Shown piece after piece: positions 1 to 8,418 of a stretch of 64,000 nucleotides of DNA. Location: assembly GCA_964470345.1 (NCBI GenBank), contig CAYYBE010000008.1:1-64000 (forward strand), given 5' to 3'. The notes beneath the pieces were generated by a model. That model saw nothing but the letters and a program-made list of their open reading frames with translations, was not told the DNA's origin and made no database searches. Within the stretch, counting starts at the first letter, position 1, and the number at the start of each line of letters is the position of its first letter. The DNA comes from CAYYBE01 sp964470345. Its GTDB lineage: Bacteria > Babelota > Babeliae > Babelales > Babelaceae. The position numbers and the translations under genes are program-made.

Positions 1-31
1 ATTCAGGTGTGTTTATGCTAGAGAGTGTGTC

Positions 32-217
32 ATGGAAAACCGGACTGTGTGGATGAGGGCGGCTGTGGTTATCACTGTTCTTATTGCTGTTATTCTCGTT
101 CGGTTTGCTCCCAGTTATACGCTGAAACGCAATATCACGCGTGATCCGCAAATCAATCAACCAAACCAATATGAGGGCAGTGCTCTTAATTGGGCATTAC
201 CAAATCAAGATAATTAA
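32..217 (+). CDS. Small single-pass membrane protein
   Basis: A 61-residue protein with a short charged N-terminus, one hydrophobic segment at about residues 9-26 (AAVVITVLIAVILV) and a polar Asn/Gln-rich tail. I do not recognise a family. The layout (tiny cytoplasmic head, one membrane helix, short tail) matches two other small genes here at 11400-11573 and 14652-14822. The upstream AGAGAG is a weak ribosome-binding site. Its stop overlaps the 3' end of the convergent WD40 gene by 4 bases. Function unknown; coding status is moderately likely from the clean hydrophobic profile. Confidence 0.55.
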   Translation: MENRTVWMRAAVVITVLIAVILVRFAPSYTLKRNITRDPQINQPNQYEGSALNWALPNQDN

Positions 218-1344
218 TTTGCCCCCTCTTTAATAGTGTGAGCCATGACCGTTCCGTCGTCTGCTCCTGAGACGAGTACTCCCTCTTTGCTTACCCAAAG
301 AGCGCGTACTGGTTTTAGATGTGAAGTTATGGTGTGAATACATTCTTGTTGGGCGAAGTTCCAAATTTTAATGGAGCAATCCTGAGAAGTTGAGATTAAG
401 TATTTGCCGTGCAGTTGCAAACAGACGATTGGCCTTATGTGCCCATGCAAGAGAAACTCATCGTTTGTATCTTTATTAAGAATCAAGATAGTTCCATCGG
501 GAAACACTTTTGCATAAAGTTCTTTTGATAATGTGCAATACTTAATTCCAGGTTTATGGTCTGATGCTTCAAAAGGAAGGGCGTCGAGACTGACCCCGTC
601 TCCACGGTGTTCTTTGGTAGTCATGTTCCAGGTTCTATCGCATGCCGGTACGATGACGGGATCTGGCAAAGTTGTTCCTCTCAATAAGAGCCGTTTTTTG
701 GTTTTGCGCATTTGTTTGGCTATTTCTTCTTCGTCAACAATTTGTTTAGGATCAGGTTGCAGGCGTTCTATGATCTTTTTTGTTTGTAAATTCCATATGT
801 TTACCGATTCATCACTTTTTTCAGCGTATTGATTGGCCGAGAAGATTTTCATTTCTTTGTCGGTCGGCACAATTTTATCGACTCGTTTCCCATAGATAGT
901 TGATGCTGAAATGAGCAGTTGTTGTGAAGGATCTTGAGGATTAGTTTGTATTGCTAATGCTGACACTGGCCCTGTATGCCCGCTGAGTTTTGCATAGCAG
1001 GCGGCCGGTTCTCTTTTAATATTCCAAAGCTCAAGAGTTCCTCTTTCTCCTCCAGCAGCAATAAGAGTTGTATTGTTCTGTACCGTTTCACAGCCGGTGA
1101 GTGAAAAGATAGGTGATGTGAGCGCGAAGAGTACTGGTGGTTCATAGGTAAGAATCAATTTGATAATTTCTTGAGGCATTGTAGGCACAAGGGAATAGAG
1201 TGTATGAAAGGTTTCAGCTTTTCTTTGTGGGGTTTGCCTTAAGAGGGTAATTTCTTCTGTATTGCAGGAGACTTGGGAGGGAGAGAGGTGTAGGGTAAGC
1301 AGGAGAGGGAAGGTGATGAGTATAGCTTTTAAAAAGGTCTTCAT
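214..1344 (-). CDS. Exported F-box-like/WD40 repeat protein
   Basis: A 376-residue protein. The start is placed at the ATG ending at 1344, behind a GAGGA ribosome-binding site, because it begins a good Sec signal peptide (MKTFLKAILITFPLLLTLHL); an upstream in-frame extension lacks both. Residues about 49-68 form a short helix resembling an F-box (MPQEIIKLILTYEPP). WD40-type blades follow: near residues 95-112 (GGERGTLELWNI), a divergent middle (ESVNIWNLQTKK) and two clear C-terminal blades (STSQDCSIKIWNF and VSGADDGTV). Beta-propellers bind proteins, and F-box plus WD40 is the layout of eukaryotic ubiquitin-ligase substrate adaptors. A role as an exported host-directed protein is inference. 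Confidence 0.85.
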   Translation of the reverse strand: MKTFLKAILITFPLLLTLHLSPSQVSCNTEEITLLRQTPQRKAETFHTLYSLVPTMPQEIIKLILTYEPPVLFALTSPIFSLTGCETVQNNTTLIAAGGERGTLELWNIKREPAACYAKLSGHTGPVSALAIQTNPQDPSQQLLISASTIYGKRVDKIVPTDKEMKIFSANQYAEKSDESVNIWNLQTKKIIERLQPDPKQIVDEEEIAKQMRKTKKRLLLRGTTLPDPVIVPACDRTWNMTTKEHRGDGVSLDALPFEASDHKPGIKYCTLSKELYAKVFPDGTILILNKDTNDEFLLHGHIRPIVCLQLHGKYLISTSQDCSIKIWNFAQQECIHTITSHLKPVRALWVSKEGVLVSGADDGTVMAHTIKEGAN

Positions 1345-1559
1345 AGCAAATCCTCGTTGAATGAGTACGTCTGTCGTCTGAAATGTAATTATAACAGAAA
1401 TAAATTCTAGTACAAATGGATGATATCTTCTTATCGCATGATTTCGGGAGGTTGACGGACTGAAAACTATCAAGTATTTTTATACAAATAACGTTACGTA
1501 GGAATTAAGGCTCATCCCAGAAGAAATTCTACCACCAAAGTTGCCAAAAAGGACCTATC

Positions 1560-3269
1560 ATGCTCATGCAATTTTTTACGCTCCTCCTTGGATTCTTATG
1601 CAGCATGACTACACTTATTCCTGCCCAAGTGGCCAAAACTGCTCGAGCAGCTGAAATGGAAGATTCTTCGAAAGAAGTTTTTGGTAAACAGGAAAAGCAA
1701 GCGATTCATCTGCAGCAATTACACAAAGAAGCTGTGACAAAGCAGGAGAGCTTTACTACAGGGTTTCCCCAGAAAATTTCTGCATCGCGAGCAGCGGTCG
1801 AAAAGAACTTTGGTGATCATAATCAGTTTACTGGATTTGCACCTATCATCTCAAAAAATGATCTTGAGCTGTTAGTGAAAAAATATTTTGCCTTGTGGGG
1901 AACGACTGAGCAAGAGGCGAATGCGGATCTTTTTGTTGAAAAAGACTTTATTGGTACGAAAAAAACACTGGTTGTTGGAGATTTGCACGGGGCGATCTTT
2001 TCGTTGCTCGATCTTTTTGATGATTGGAAAATTCGAGGGCGGCTTAATGATGATTATACGCTTGCCCCAAATGTACACGTACAATTTTTGGGTGATTATG
2101 TTGACCGCGCTCAAGGTGGTCTTGAGGTGCTCGTTGCACTCATATTGCTCAAATTAAAGAATCCATCTCAGGTAACCCTGGGTCGGGGTAATCACGAAGA
2201 GCGAGGAATGAATACAAGCTTTGCTGAAGAATTGAAAAAAAAGTATGGAGAAGAATGGCGATCGTGCTTTAATCTGATCACGTCTATCTATAATACATTC
2301 CCGGTCACGACGGTACTTGCAGGTGGAAAAAGTTGCGATCCAGAAGATCTTTCATATTTCCTCTGCTACCACGGTATGCTTGATAAAGAATTGGCCGCAT
2401 CGCTCGATGAAATCTTAGCAAAAAAGTTTAGTGCAACTGTTGAGCCTTTATTCTTTTGTAATACCAGGTCTAAAACGTTCGTTTCCAGAGAAGTAATGTG
2501 GGGCGACAGTTGCCAAGCAAGTGATCCTTCCAACATAGGCGCCGAAAAACCTCTGCGAGAAAAAGTTGAAGCAACCGGCCGACCTCGTTCGAATCAAAAA
2601 TGGCGCGAAGCGCAGCTTGAGCCCCTTTTGAAAAAAGGTTATACGCTCAAAGGAGAAGTTCGTGCTCATCAGCATGATATTTCTTGTGGAGTCATATTTG
2701 ATTCACAAACTATACGGTCCCTGTGTATAATAGCTTCTTCTTCCTTGGATCCGCAGGTAAATCGGCATTTTGCAAAGTTGGCTGGACCTTACGGGGGATC
2801 GGGTCCTTATCCTGTTGAAGGGGTTAAGAAACTCCTCAAATATTTTCACAAAAAATATAGATCCCAAAATGGTTCAGAGCATTGGAATTCTTGGATAGAT
2901 GGGTTAGGCAAAGTGCCTCAATTTACGATTTCTGCGGCATATGATGTTCCGGAAATTTCTTCGATTGCTGCAGTAAGCTACCTTGTTCTAACGCCAGGAG
3001 CAACTCCCCAAATTCCATGGGGAATTCAGAAGATCTCCATTGAAAGCTTTAACGATAAAGCGGGGAGTGTGAGCCATGTTTTTGATATCCAAGCGCCAAG
3101 CGCTCCTTCAGCAGCTGCGATACTCAATGCTGCAATGCGTACTCAAGCCACTTCTGCTTTGGAAGAGCAAGCATCAGCATCAACGTCTGCAACGCTTTTC
3201 TCTCAGGCTCCGGTAGAAGCTTCGGCATCCTCATCATCTGCAACATCTTCTTCTGCTCATTCCGCCTAG
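1560..3269 (+). CDS. Exported PPP-type metallophosphatase, paralog 1
   Basis: A 569-residue protein with an N-terminal signal peptide (MLMQFFTLLLGFLCSMTTLI) and the ordered metal-site motifs of the PPP serine/threonine phosphatase superfamily: GDLHG near residue 140, GDYVDR near 178, GNHEE near 210, a central HGM near 270 and AHQHD near 369. The usual GDYVDRG is GDYVDRA here, and GHQH is AHQH, so it is slightly more divergent than its neighbours. The last residues are a Ser/Ala-rich tail (SASSSSATSSSAHSA). An AAGGA site precedes the ATG. First of three tandem paralogs; a fourth lies at 12925. Substrate unknown; dephosphorylation of phosphoproteins is inferred from the family. Confidence 0.88.
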   Translation: MLMQFFTLLLGFLCSMTTLIPAQVAKTARAAEMEDSSKEVFGKQEKQAIHLQQLHKEAVTKQESFTTGFPQKISASRAAVEKNFGDHNQFTGFAPIISKNDLELLVKKYFALWGTTEQEANADLFVEKDFIGTKKTLVVGDLHGAIFSLLDLFDDWKIRGRLNDDYTLAPNVHVQFLGDYVDRAQGGLEVLVALILLKLKNPSQVTLGRGNHEERGMNTSFAEELKKKYGEEWRSCFNLITSIYNTFPVTTVLAGGKSCDPEDLSYFLCYHGMLDKELAASLDEILAKKFSATVEPLFFCNTRSKTFVSREVMWGDSCQASDPSNIGAEKPLREKVEATGRPRSNQKWREAQLEPLLKKGYTLKGEVRAHQHDISCGVIFDSQTIRSLCIIASSSLDPQVNRHFAKLAGPYGGSGPYPVEGVKKLLKYFHKKYRSQNGSEHWNSWIDGLGKVPQFTISAAYDVPEISSIAAVSYLVLTPGATPQIPWGIQKISIESFNDKAGSVSHVFDIQAPSAPSAAAILNAAMRTQATSALEEQASASTSATLFSQAPVEASASSSSATSSSAHSA

Positions 3270-3276
3270 TTGATTT

Positions 3277-3305
3277 TTGACAAATTGGAATTTTTTTGAT
3301 AGTCT
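3277..3305 (+). promoter_or_regulatory. Sigma-70-type promoter before phosphatase paralog 2
   Basis: TTGACA at 3277-3282, a 17-base spacer and TAGTCT at 3300-3305, about 42 bases before the ATG of the second phosphatase. The -35 box matches consensus and the spacing is ideal, so paralog 2 probably has its own promoter and is not only co-transcribed with paralog 1. Confidence 0.6.
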
Positions 3306-3347
3306 AAGAAAGACATAACTCTGCTCTTAAGTACATTTTTAACCTTA

Positions 3348-4832
3348 ATGGAAAGTATAGCGCGTTTTATGAAGCTACACCCCCTCGTCCTGGCCGTCAT
3401 AATTGGCCTTCTCGCACACACAGCGTCTTTTATCCCCTCCCAAGTACCTCATGAAACGTTACTCGAAACGCCAGTATTTGCCGGTCTCAAGACAATTGAA
3501 GCAATGCGAATGGTGATTGAACGGGATTTTGATGAGGATACTAATACCCTGAAAAGTACGGTTACTGAACCACCGATCCCTTGGGATAACCTTGAGGAGC
3601 TTATCGGCGACTATCTTGATCTCTGCGATAAAAACAAACAGGGAACTGGGCTTTTTGTCGAAAAAAAATATGTGGCGAAGAGCAAAATTCTTGCCGTCGG
3701 TGATCTGCATGGTTCAATCTATACGCTTCTGGATATCTTGGATGATTGGATCGAAAAAGATTGGTTAAACAATGACTATACGCTTGCGCCTCATGTTCAC
3801 GCGGTCTTCTTGGGAGATTACGTTGACCGTGGCCAAGGGGGTATAGAAGTACTTGCTATGCTCTTACGCCTTAAGATAAAAAATTGGTCACAAGTTACGC
3901 TTATTCGTGGAAATCATGAAGATTGGGCTCTCAACGGATATTTTAATTTTGCGGAAGAATTAGCCCGAAAATACCCACGCTATCTTTGGGCGCTTCGTGA
4001 AGACAATAAACGGGATAATAGCAATTTTATACCCCGCATTTACAAAACCTTCCCCTTAGCCACTTTTTTGGCGGGTGGAGAAAATACGGCTCAAAATAAT
4101 CTCTCCTATGTGCTTTGTACCCATGGGATGGTCGATGAGGCACTTGCTGATGAAACCAAGGGAATTTTAGCTCGGAAGTTTTCAGCCAGCGGAAATGAAA
4201 CGTTAACGTTTGCCAATACCGCTAAGCATCAATACGTTACCGATGAAGTGCCCTGGGGAGATATTGCTCAATATATTGATCCGGAGATTCCTATTGAGCC
4301 AGCTGATCGAATAAAAACAAAGGAAGGGAGATATCTTGCAAATCAAGCGTGGCTCGAAGATAATTTCTTTAAGCTTTATCCACAAGTAAAGCTTATTATA
4401 CGGGGACATCAACATCTGATTACCGATGGTGTTCTGTTTAATGCGAGAACCTGGATAGAGCTGCAAATTGATCAGCCTGATTTTCATAAAAGCGAGAGAT
4501 TTCTTGACCCCTATCCGCAAGGGCCATTCTCGTTTGACGCTGTTCAGAAAACACCCCGTTCCTTTGAAAGTTGCTGGGGTAAAGTTCTTACGACGTCGGC
4601 TGCTCAAAATATTGATTCCAATTTCAAACTTCCCTCGCAAGCCTACCTCTTTCTTCTTCCAGGTGCTACCCCCAAGGTTCCGTGGGATATTGAGATTTTA
4701 CGTGAAGGAAAAGCAGCTTCTGTTTTGACCGCGCCGAAAATGCCTTCTCTTGAATCTATCAATGCTTCAGCACCGGCAGAAGTTTCGGCATCCTCGTCAT
4801 CTGCAACTTCATCTTCAGCCCGTTCGACGTAA
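3348..4832 (+). CDS. Exported PPP-type metallophosphatase, paralog 2
   Basis: A 494-residue protein, the shortest of the four paralogs. A hydrophobic export signal lies at about residues 9-30 (MKLHPLVLAVIIGLLAH); translation could also start at the internal Met 8. The complete PPP motif set is present: GDLHG near 118, GDYVDRG near 155, GNHE near 188, HGM near 264 and RGHQH near 352. It ends in the Ser/Ala tail SASSSSATSSSARST. It lacks the charged N-terminal region found in paralogs 3 and 4. The metal ligands suggest an active two-metal phosphatase in the envelope or outside the cell; the substrate cannot be read from sequence. Confidence 0.88.
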   Translation: MESIARFMKLHPLVLAVIIGLLAHTASFIPSQVPHETLLETPVFAGLKTIEAMRMVIERDFDEDTNTLKSTVTEPPIPWDNLEELIGDYLDLCDKNKQGTGLFVEKKYVAKSKILAVGDLHGSIYTLLDILDDWIEKDWLNNDYTLAPHVHAVFLGDYVDRGQGGIEVLAMLLRLKIKNWSQVTLIRGNHEDWALNGYFNFAEELARKYPRYLWALREDNKRDNSNFIPRIYKTFPLATFLAGGENTAQNNLSYVLCTHGMVDEALADETKGILARKFSASGNETLTFANTAKHQYVTDEVPWGDIAQYIDPEIPIEPADRIKTKEGRYLANQAWLEDNFFKLYPQVKLIIRGHQHLITDGVLFNARTWIELQIDQPDFHKSERFLDPYPQGPFSFDAVQKTPRSFESCWGKVLTTSAAQNIDSNFKLPSQAYLFLLPGATPKVPWDIEILREGKAASVLTAPKMPSLESINASAPAEVSASSSSATSSSARST

Positions 4833-4930
4833 AATTTTGTTCTTTTTCTAAAATCCTGCTATATACTACACAAAGCTAAGCTTTTTCAGCTTTGGCCCCA
4901 GGAAAAACCTTTAGCAATAAGGATATTTGT

Positions 4931-6643
4931 ATGCACATACCCACGCTCTTTGCTGTTGTATTACTTAATCTTGTTATGTGTATGAATGATTTTGCATCGC
5001 AAATTTCTCTTGTGGAAAGAAAAGCAAACGAGTACCTGAGAAAAGCCTCTCTCTTGGATTTTGAAATAACCGAAGAAGATCTTTCAGACGATGATCGGGA
5101 TATTTTGGCTTTGCGTTCGTATATGCAACCACAACAGCAGAAGACAACTGAAGAGCGAAGCTCGCAAGAGCGGAGCTCAAAAGAGGCTAAAGAGAAAGAG
5201 GCACAATCAAAAGCGGTAGAACCTCTTGCGTGTACAACGGAAGTTCTAGCGCTCTCAGTTGCAAAAATGAGAACATTAATCGAACAAAATTTCACCGGTG
5301 ATAATCGGCTCAAATGCTTATCCAATCCGTTTACTAAACATCCAGTGCTTCAGTGGACCGATCTTGAGAAAATCTTTAAAAAATATCTGGAGATGTTTGA
5401 AGACAAGCGTGGGGACAACAGTTCTTTTGTAGAAAAAAATTATATCGCAATGGAACAAGTGCTGGTAATTGGAGATATCCATGGGGCTGGCTTTTCTCTC
5501 CAGGCTCTCTTTGATGATTGGATTTCAAAGGGTTTTATGCATGATGACTACACGCTGGCAGCAGGATTTCATGTTGTTTTTTTAGGAGACTATGTTGATC
5601 GTGGAGAGGCTGGCATTGAGGTTCTTGCCCAGCTGTTGTATCTGAAAATCAAAAATCCGGCACAGGTTACCCTTATTCGAGGTAATCATGAAGATCTTGA
5701 TATCAATAGTCAGTATGGTTTTGTTGATGAGTTGGAAGCAAAATACACCCCAGACGTTTGCAAAGCCCTCCACAGCGCCTTAGCCTTGGTCTATGAGACG
5801 TTCCCCACAGCTCTTTTCTTAGGAGCAGGTGAAAGCTGTACCAAGGAAAAGCTCTCCTATATGGTGTTTGTGCACGGCATGATCGATGAAGTATTGGCAA
5901 AATCGACGGCAGAAATCTTAAAAGATATTAGTGCCCAAAAAGTACTATTCAAAAATTCGGCTCAGGGTTGCTATGTATCAGGCTATAATATGACCAAGAA
6001 AACTTCTCAGGTAGCGTGGGGTGATCTGGCTCAATGGTGTGATCATACGCAGGTTCTCAGTGAACCGGCTACTCGCATGATGCCTTTGATGTATGGGGAG
6101 CCATCAGGGCGACCTGTGGTGAATATAAAATGGATTGAAGAAAACTTCTTTAACCGATATCCATCGATTCAAATGCTTTTCCGAGGGCATCAACACTGGG
6201 TTGGTGCCGGTGTTGTATTTGATACCAAGACCTGGAACGATGTGCTGAAAAGTGCTAGCAGGTTTCCTGTATTGTATAACGCGCTTTTTTCCGGTCCGTA
6301 TGGTCAACAGGGCCCATTTCTGCGTGAAGCTGCGAGCGAGTTACTTGAAAAGATGTATGGCGGAAAGTGGCAGTTGGGCGAGCATGCGGTGAAAGTGATG
6401 ACGACTTCAGTTGCAAACGTTCCCGAGATCGAGATAAAAGGTTCTCTTGGATACTTCTTGTTGACCCCAAGCAGCTCTCCGGCCACGCGATGGAAAGTTG
6501 ATTTCCTTGAGGTTCTCGGTAATGAGCGGCAAGAGACAACCGTTTCTGAGGTTGCTGCAGTGCCGGCGTCCACTTTTCCGACAACGCCAAATCCTTCAGC
6601 CTCATCTTCTTCTGCAACTTCATCGTCTGCCCCGGCCTCATAA
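4931..6643 (+). CDS. Exported PPP-type metallophosphatase, paralog 3
   Basis: A 570-residue protein. I prefer the ATG at 4931 (AAGGA site, then a signal peptide MHIPTLFAVVLLNLVMCM) over a TTG 39 bases upstream. After the signal comes a charged linker with a Ser/Glu/Lys-rich stretch at about residues 75-95. The PPP core follows: GDIHG near 180, GDYVDRG near 219, GNHE near 251, HGM near 315 and RGHQH near 418. The C-terminus is again SASSSSATSSSAPAS. Compared with the standard PPP catalytic core, the N-terminal 100 residues and the tail are additions. Same family and probable role as its tandem neighbours. Confidence 0.88.
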   Translation: MHIPTLFAVVLLNLVMCMNDFASQISLVERKANEYLRKASLLDFEITEEDLSDDDRDILALRSYMQPQQQKTTEERSSQERSSKEAKEKEAQSKAVEPLACTTEVLALSVAKMRTLIEQNFTGDNRLKCLSNPFTKHPVLQWTDLEKIFKKYLEMFEDKRGDNSSFVEKNYIAMEQVLVIGDIHGAGFSLQALFDDWISKGFMHDDYTLAAGFHVVFLGDYVDRGEAGIEVLAQLLYLKIKNPAQVTLIRGNHEDLDINSQYGFVDELEAKYTPDVCKALHSALALVYETFPTALFLGAGESCTKEKLSYMVFVHGMIDEVLAKSTAEILKDISAQKVLFKNSAQGCYVSGYNMTKKTSQVAWGDLAQWCDHTQVLSEPATRMMPLMYGEPSGRPVVNIKWIEENFFNRYPSIQMLFRGHQHWVGAGVVFDTKTWNDVLKSASRFPVLYNALFSGPYGQQGPFLREAASELLEKMYGGKWQLGEHAVKVMTTSVANVPEIEIKGSLGYFLLTPSSSPATRWKVDFLEVLGNERQETTVSEVAAVPASTFPTTPNPSASSSSATSSSAPAS

Positions 6644-6999
6644 ATCCTGAAAGAAAACAGTTTTGATCAAATAAATCAAAAGTTATTCTCCATGCAATGA
6701 TCGGCGGTAAGCGGGAAAATTCCGCCTCAGGCGGCAATTTGTCCAGTTTATATACTTTTGTATTGCCCGCCCTAAAATCTTCAAGTCTAGGCCGCGCCAC
6801 AAGTGCGCTTTTTTTGGGCACGTTGCTGGAATAATTTGGGGGAGTTTTGAGAGTGGGGGCGAGGGCTGATGCGTGAAATTAAACTGGAATAATTATCAGT
6901 AATAGTGTTTCTGTTTGGCGTATCTTTGTCCGGGATAGAATTTTAAGGGTAAGTGCGGTAAACTACGACAATAGAACTTTTTTTGTAACTGAGGACCGT
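6644..6999. other. Intergenic stretch before proS
   Basis: No convincing gene in these 356 bases. The first part contains a 7-base inverted repeat (TTTTGAT, 7-base loop, ATCAAAA) just after the phosphatase stop, and a GC-rich inverted repeat CCGCC-TCA-GGCGG near 6723-6735. Neither is followed by a T tract, so termination is uncertain. The end is presumably the proS promoter region. A minus-strand reading frame overlapping phosphatase paralog 3 here looks like a shadow. Confidence 0.5.
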
Positions 7000-8418
7000 A
7001 TGGAAAAGAAACTTCCACAAATTGATCAAAATTTTGCAGACTGGTACCAAGAGGTTGTCTTTCAAGCAGAGCTTGCCGATACCGCTCCTGTTCGTGGTTG
7101 CATGGTTATGCGCCCGTATGGATATGCAATTTGGGAAGAGATTCATACAATTTTAGATGCAAAAATTAAAGCGACTGGACATCAAAATGCAGCATTTCCG
7201 CTTTTGATCCCTCTTTCATTTATTCAAAAAGAGGCAGAGCACGTTGCCGGCTTTGCTCCTGAGATAGCCGTCGTCACTCACGCGGGCGGGAAAGAGCTCG
7301 AAGAGCCGCTGGTGGTCCGACCAACATCTGAAACAGTTATTCACTATATGTTTGCTCGTTGGCTCCACTCCTGGCGCGATCTCCCGATTAAAATTAATCA
7401 GTGGGCTTCTGTGGTTCGCTGGGAAATGCGTCCCCGTGCCTTTTTACGTACCACAGAATTTTGGTGGCAAGAGGGGCATACGGCACACGAAACCTATGAA
7501 GAGGCTGAAGCAGAAGCACGTCAGATGCTTGCCGAGTATCGTGATCTGGTTGAAAATTACCTTGCGATCCCCGTGATCGCTGGCAATAAGTCTGACTCAG
7601 AACGTTTTGCTGGTGCTGACCAAACGTTAACGCTTGAAGGGCTCATGCCTGATGGAAAAGCGTTACAAATGTGTACGTCCCACTTGATCTCACAAAGTTT
7701 TGCCAAAGCGTTTGATATGAAATTCCAGGATAGAAACGGCAATGTTGCCTATCCATTTTTAACAAGCTGGGGTGCAACTACCCGTTTGATTGGTGGTATG
7801 ATTATGGCCCACGGTGACAATAAAGGGTTGATTATTCCTCCTCGTATTGCCCCGATTCAAGTAGTAATTGTACCGATTCTTGTTGGCGCTGAGCAAGAAG
7901 CAGTTCTTGTCAAAGCAAAAGAGCTGCGCGACCAGCTTGCCAAAGTATGCAAAGTAAAACTTGATGATGACAATCAAAAAACTCCTGGTGCAAAATTCTA
8001 TCATTGGGAATTACGAGGGGTACCGCTGCGCATTGAGCTCGGACCTCGTGATCTTAAGCAAGGACAAGCGGTTATCGTTGATCGCCTCGGCTTAGCAAAA
8101 GAAGTCTGTCCTCTTGATCAACTTGCTTCAAAAGTTACCGAAAAATTAGAGCTTATCCAAACAGAGCTTTTTACTCGGGCAAAAAACAAGTTAACATCAC
8201 AATGGTATAAGCGTGAAAAGTTGACCGAGTTTGCTGCCGACCTTGAAACTAAAGGTGGTGTTTACCAAGTAGGCTGGTGCCGTTCGCCTGAATGTGAGCG
8301 TAAGCTGAAAGAAGTAAAAGCAACAATCCGTTGTGTTCTTCCAGAACAAACTGCTGCTACATGCTTTGCCTGTAACGAACCAAGTAAGGGCGATGTTATT
8401 GTAGCGCGTTCGTACTAG
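7000..8418 (+). CDS. proS: Prolyl-tRNA synthetase, short (type 3, archaeal/eukaryote-like) form
   Basis: A 472-residue class II aminoacyl-tRNA synthetase that charges tRNA-Pro with proline. Visible: RPTSET (about 107-112), motif 2 region with RWEMRPR and FLRTTEFWWQEGH (about 137-166), and motif 3-like GATTRLIGGMIMAHGD (about 257-272). The C-terminal anticodon-binding region is followed by a zinc-type domain with CRSPEC and CFAC and the typical terminal tyrosine. The length and the lack of the inserted editing domain place it in the ProS type 3 group found in archaea, eukaryotes and some bacteria, not the usual bacterial type of about 570 residues. It converges with and overlaps the next gene by 4 bases. 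Confidence 0.96.
   Translation: MEKKLPQIDQNFADWYQEVVFQAELADTAPVRGCMVMRPYGYAIWEEIHTILDAKIKATGHQNAAFPLLIPLSFIQKEAEHVAGFAPEIAVVTHAGGKELEEPLVVRPTSETVIHYMFARWLHSWRDLPIKINQWASVVRWEMRPRAFLRTTEFWWQEGHTAHETYEEAEAEARQMLAEYRDLVENYLAIPVIAGNKSDSERFAGADQTLTLEGLMPDGKALQMCTSHLISQSFAKAFDMKFQDRNGNVAYPFLTSWGATTRLIGGMIMAHGDNKGLIIPPRIAPIQVVIVPILVGAEQEAVLVKAKELRDQLAKVCKVKLDDDNQKTPGAKFYHWELRGVPLRIELGPRDLKQGQAVIVDRLGLAKEVCPLDQLASKVTEKLELIQTELFTRAKNKLTSQWYKREKLTEFAADLETKGGVYQVGWCRSPECERKLKEVKATIRCVLPEQTAATCFACNEPSKGDVIVARSY

Noticed and set aside
6255..6821. 188-residue minus-strand frame overlapping phosphatase paralog 3
   Set aside because: It lies mostly antisense to a well-supported gene, has no signal or family features, and no ribosome-binding site.
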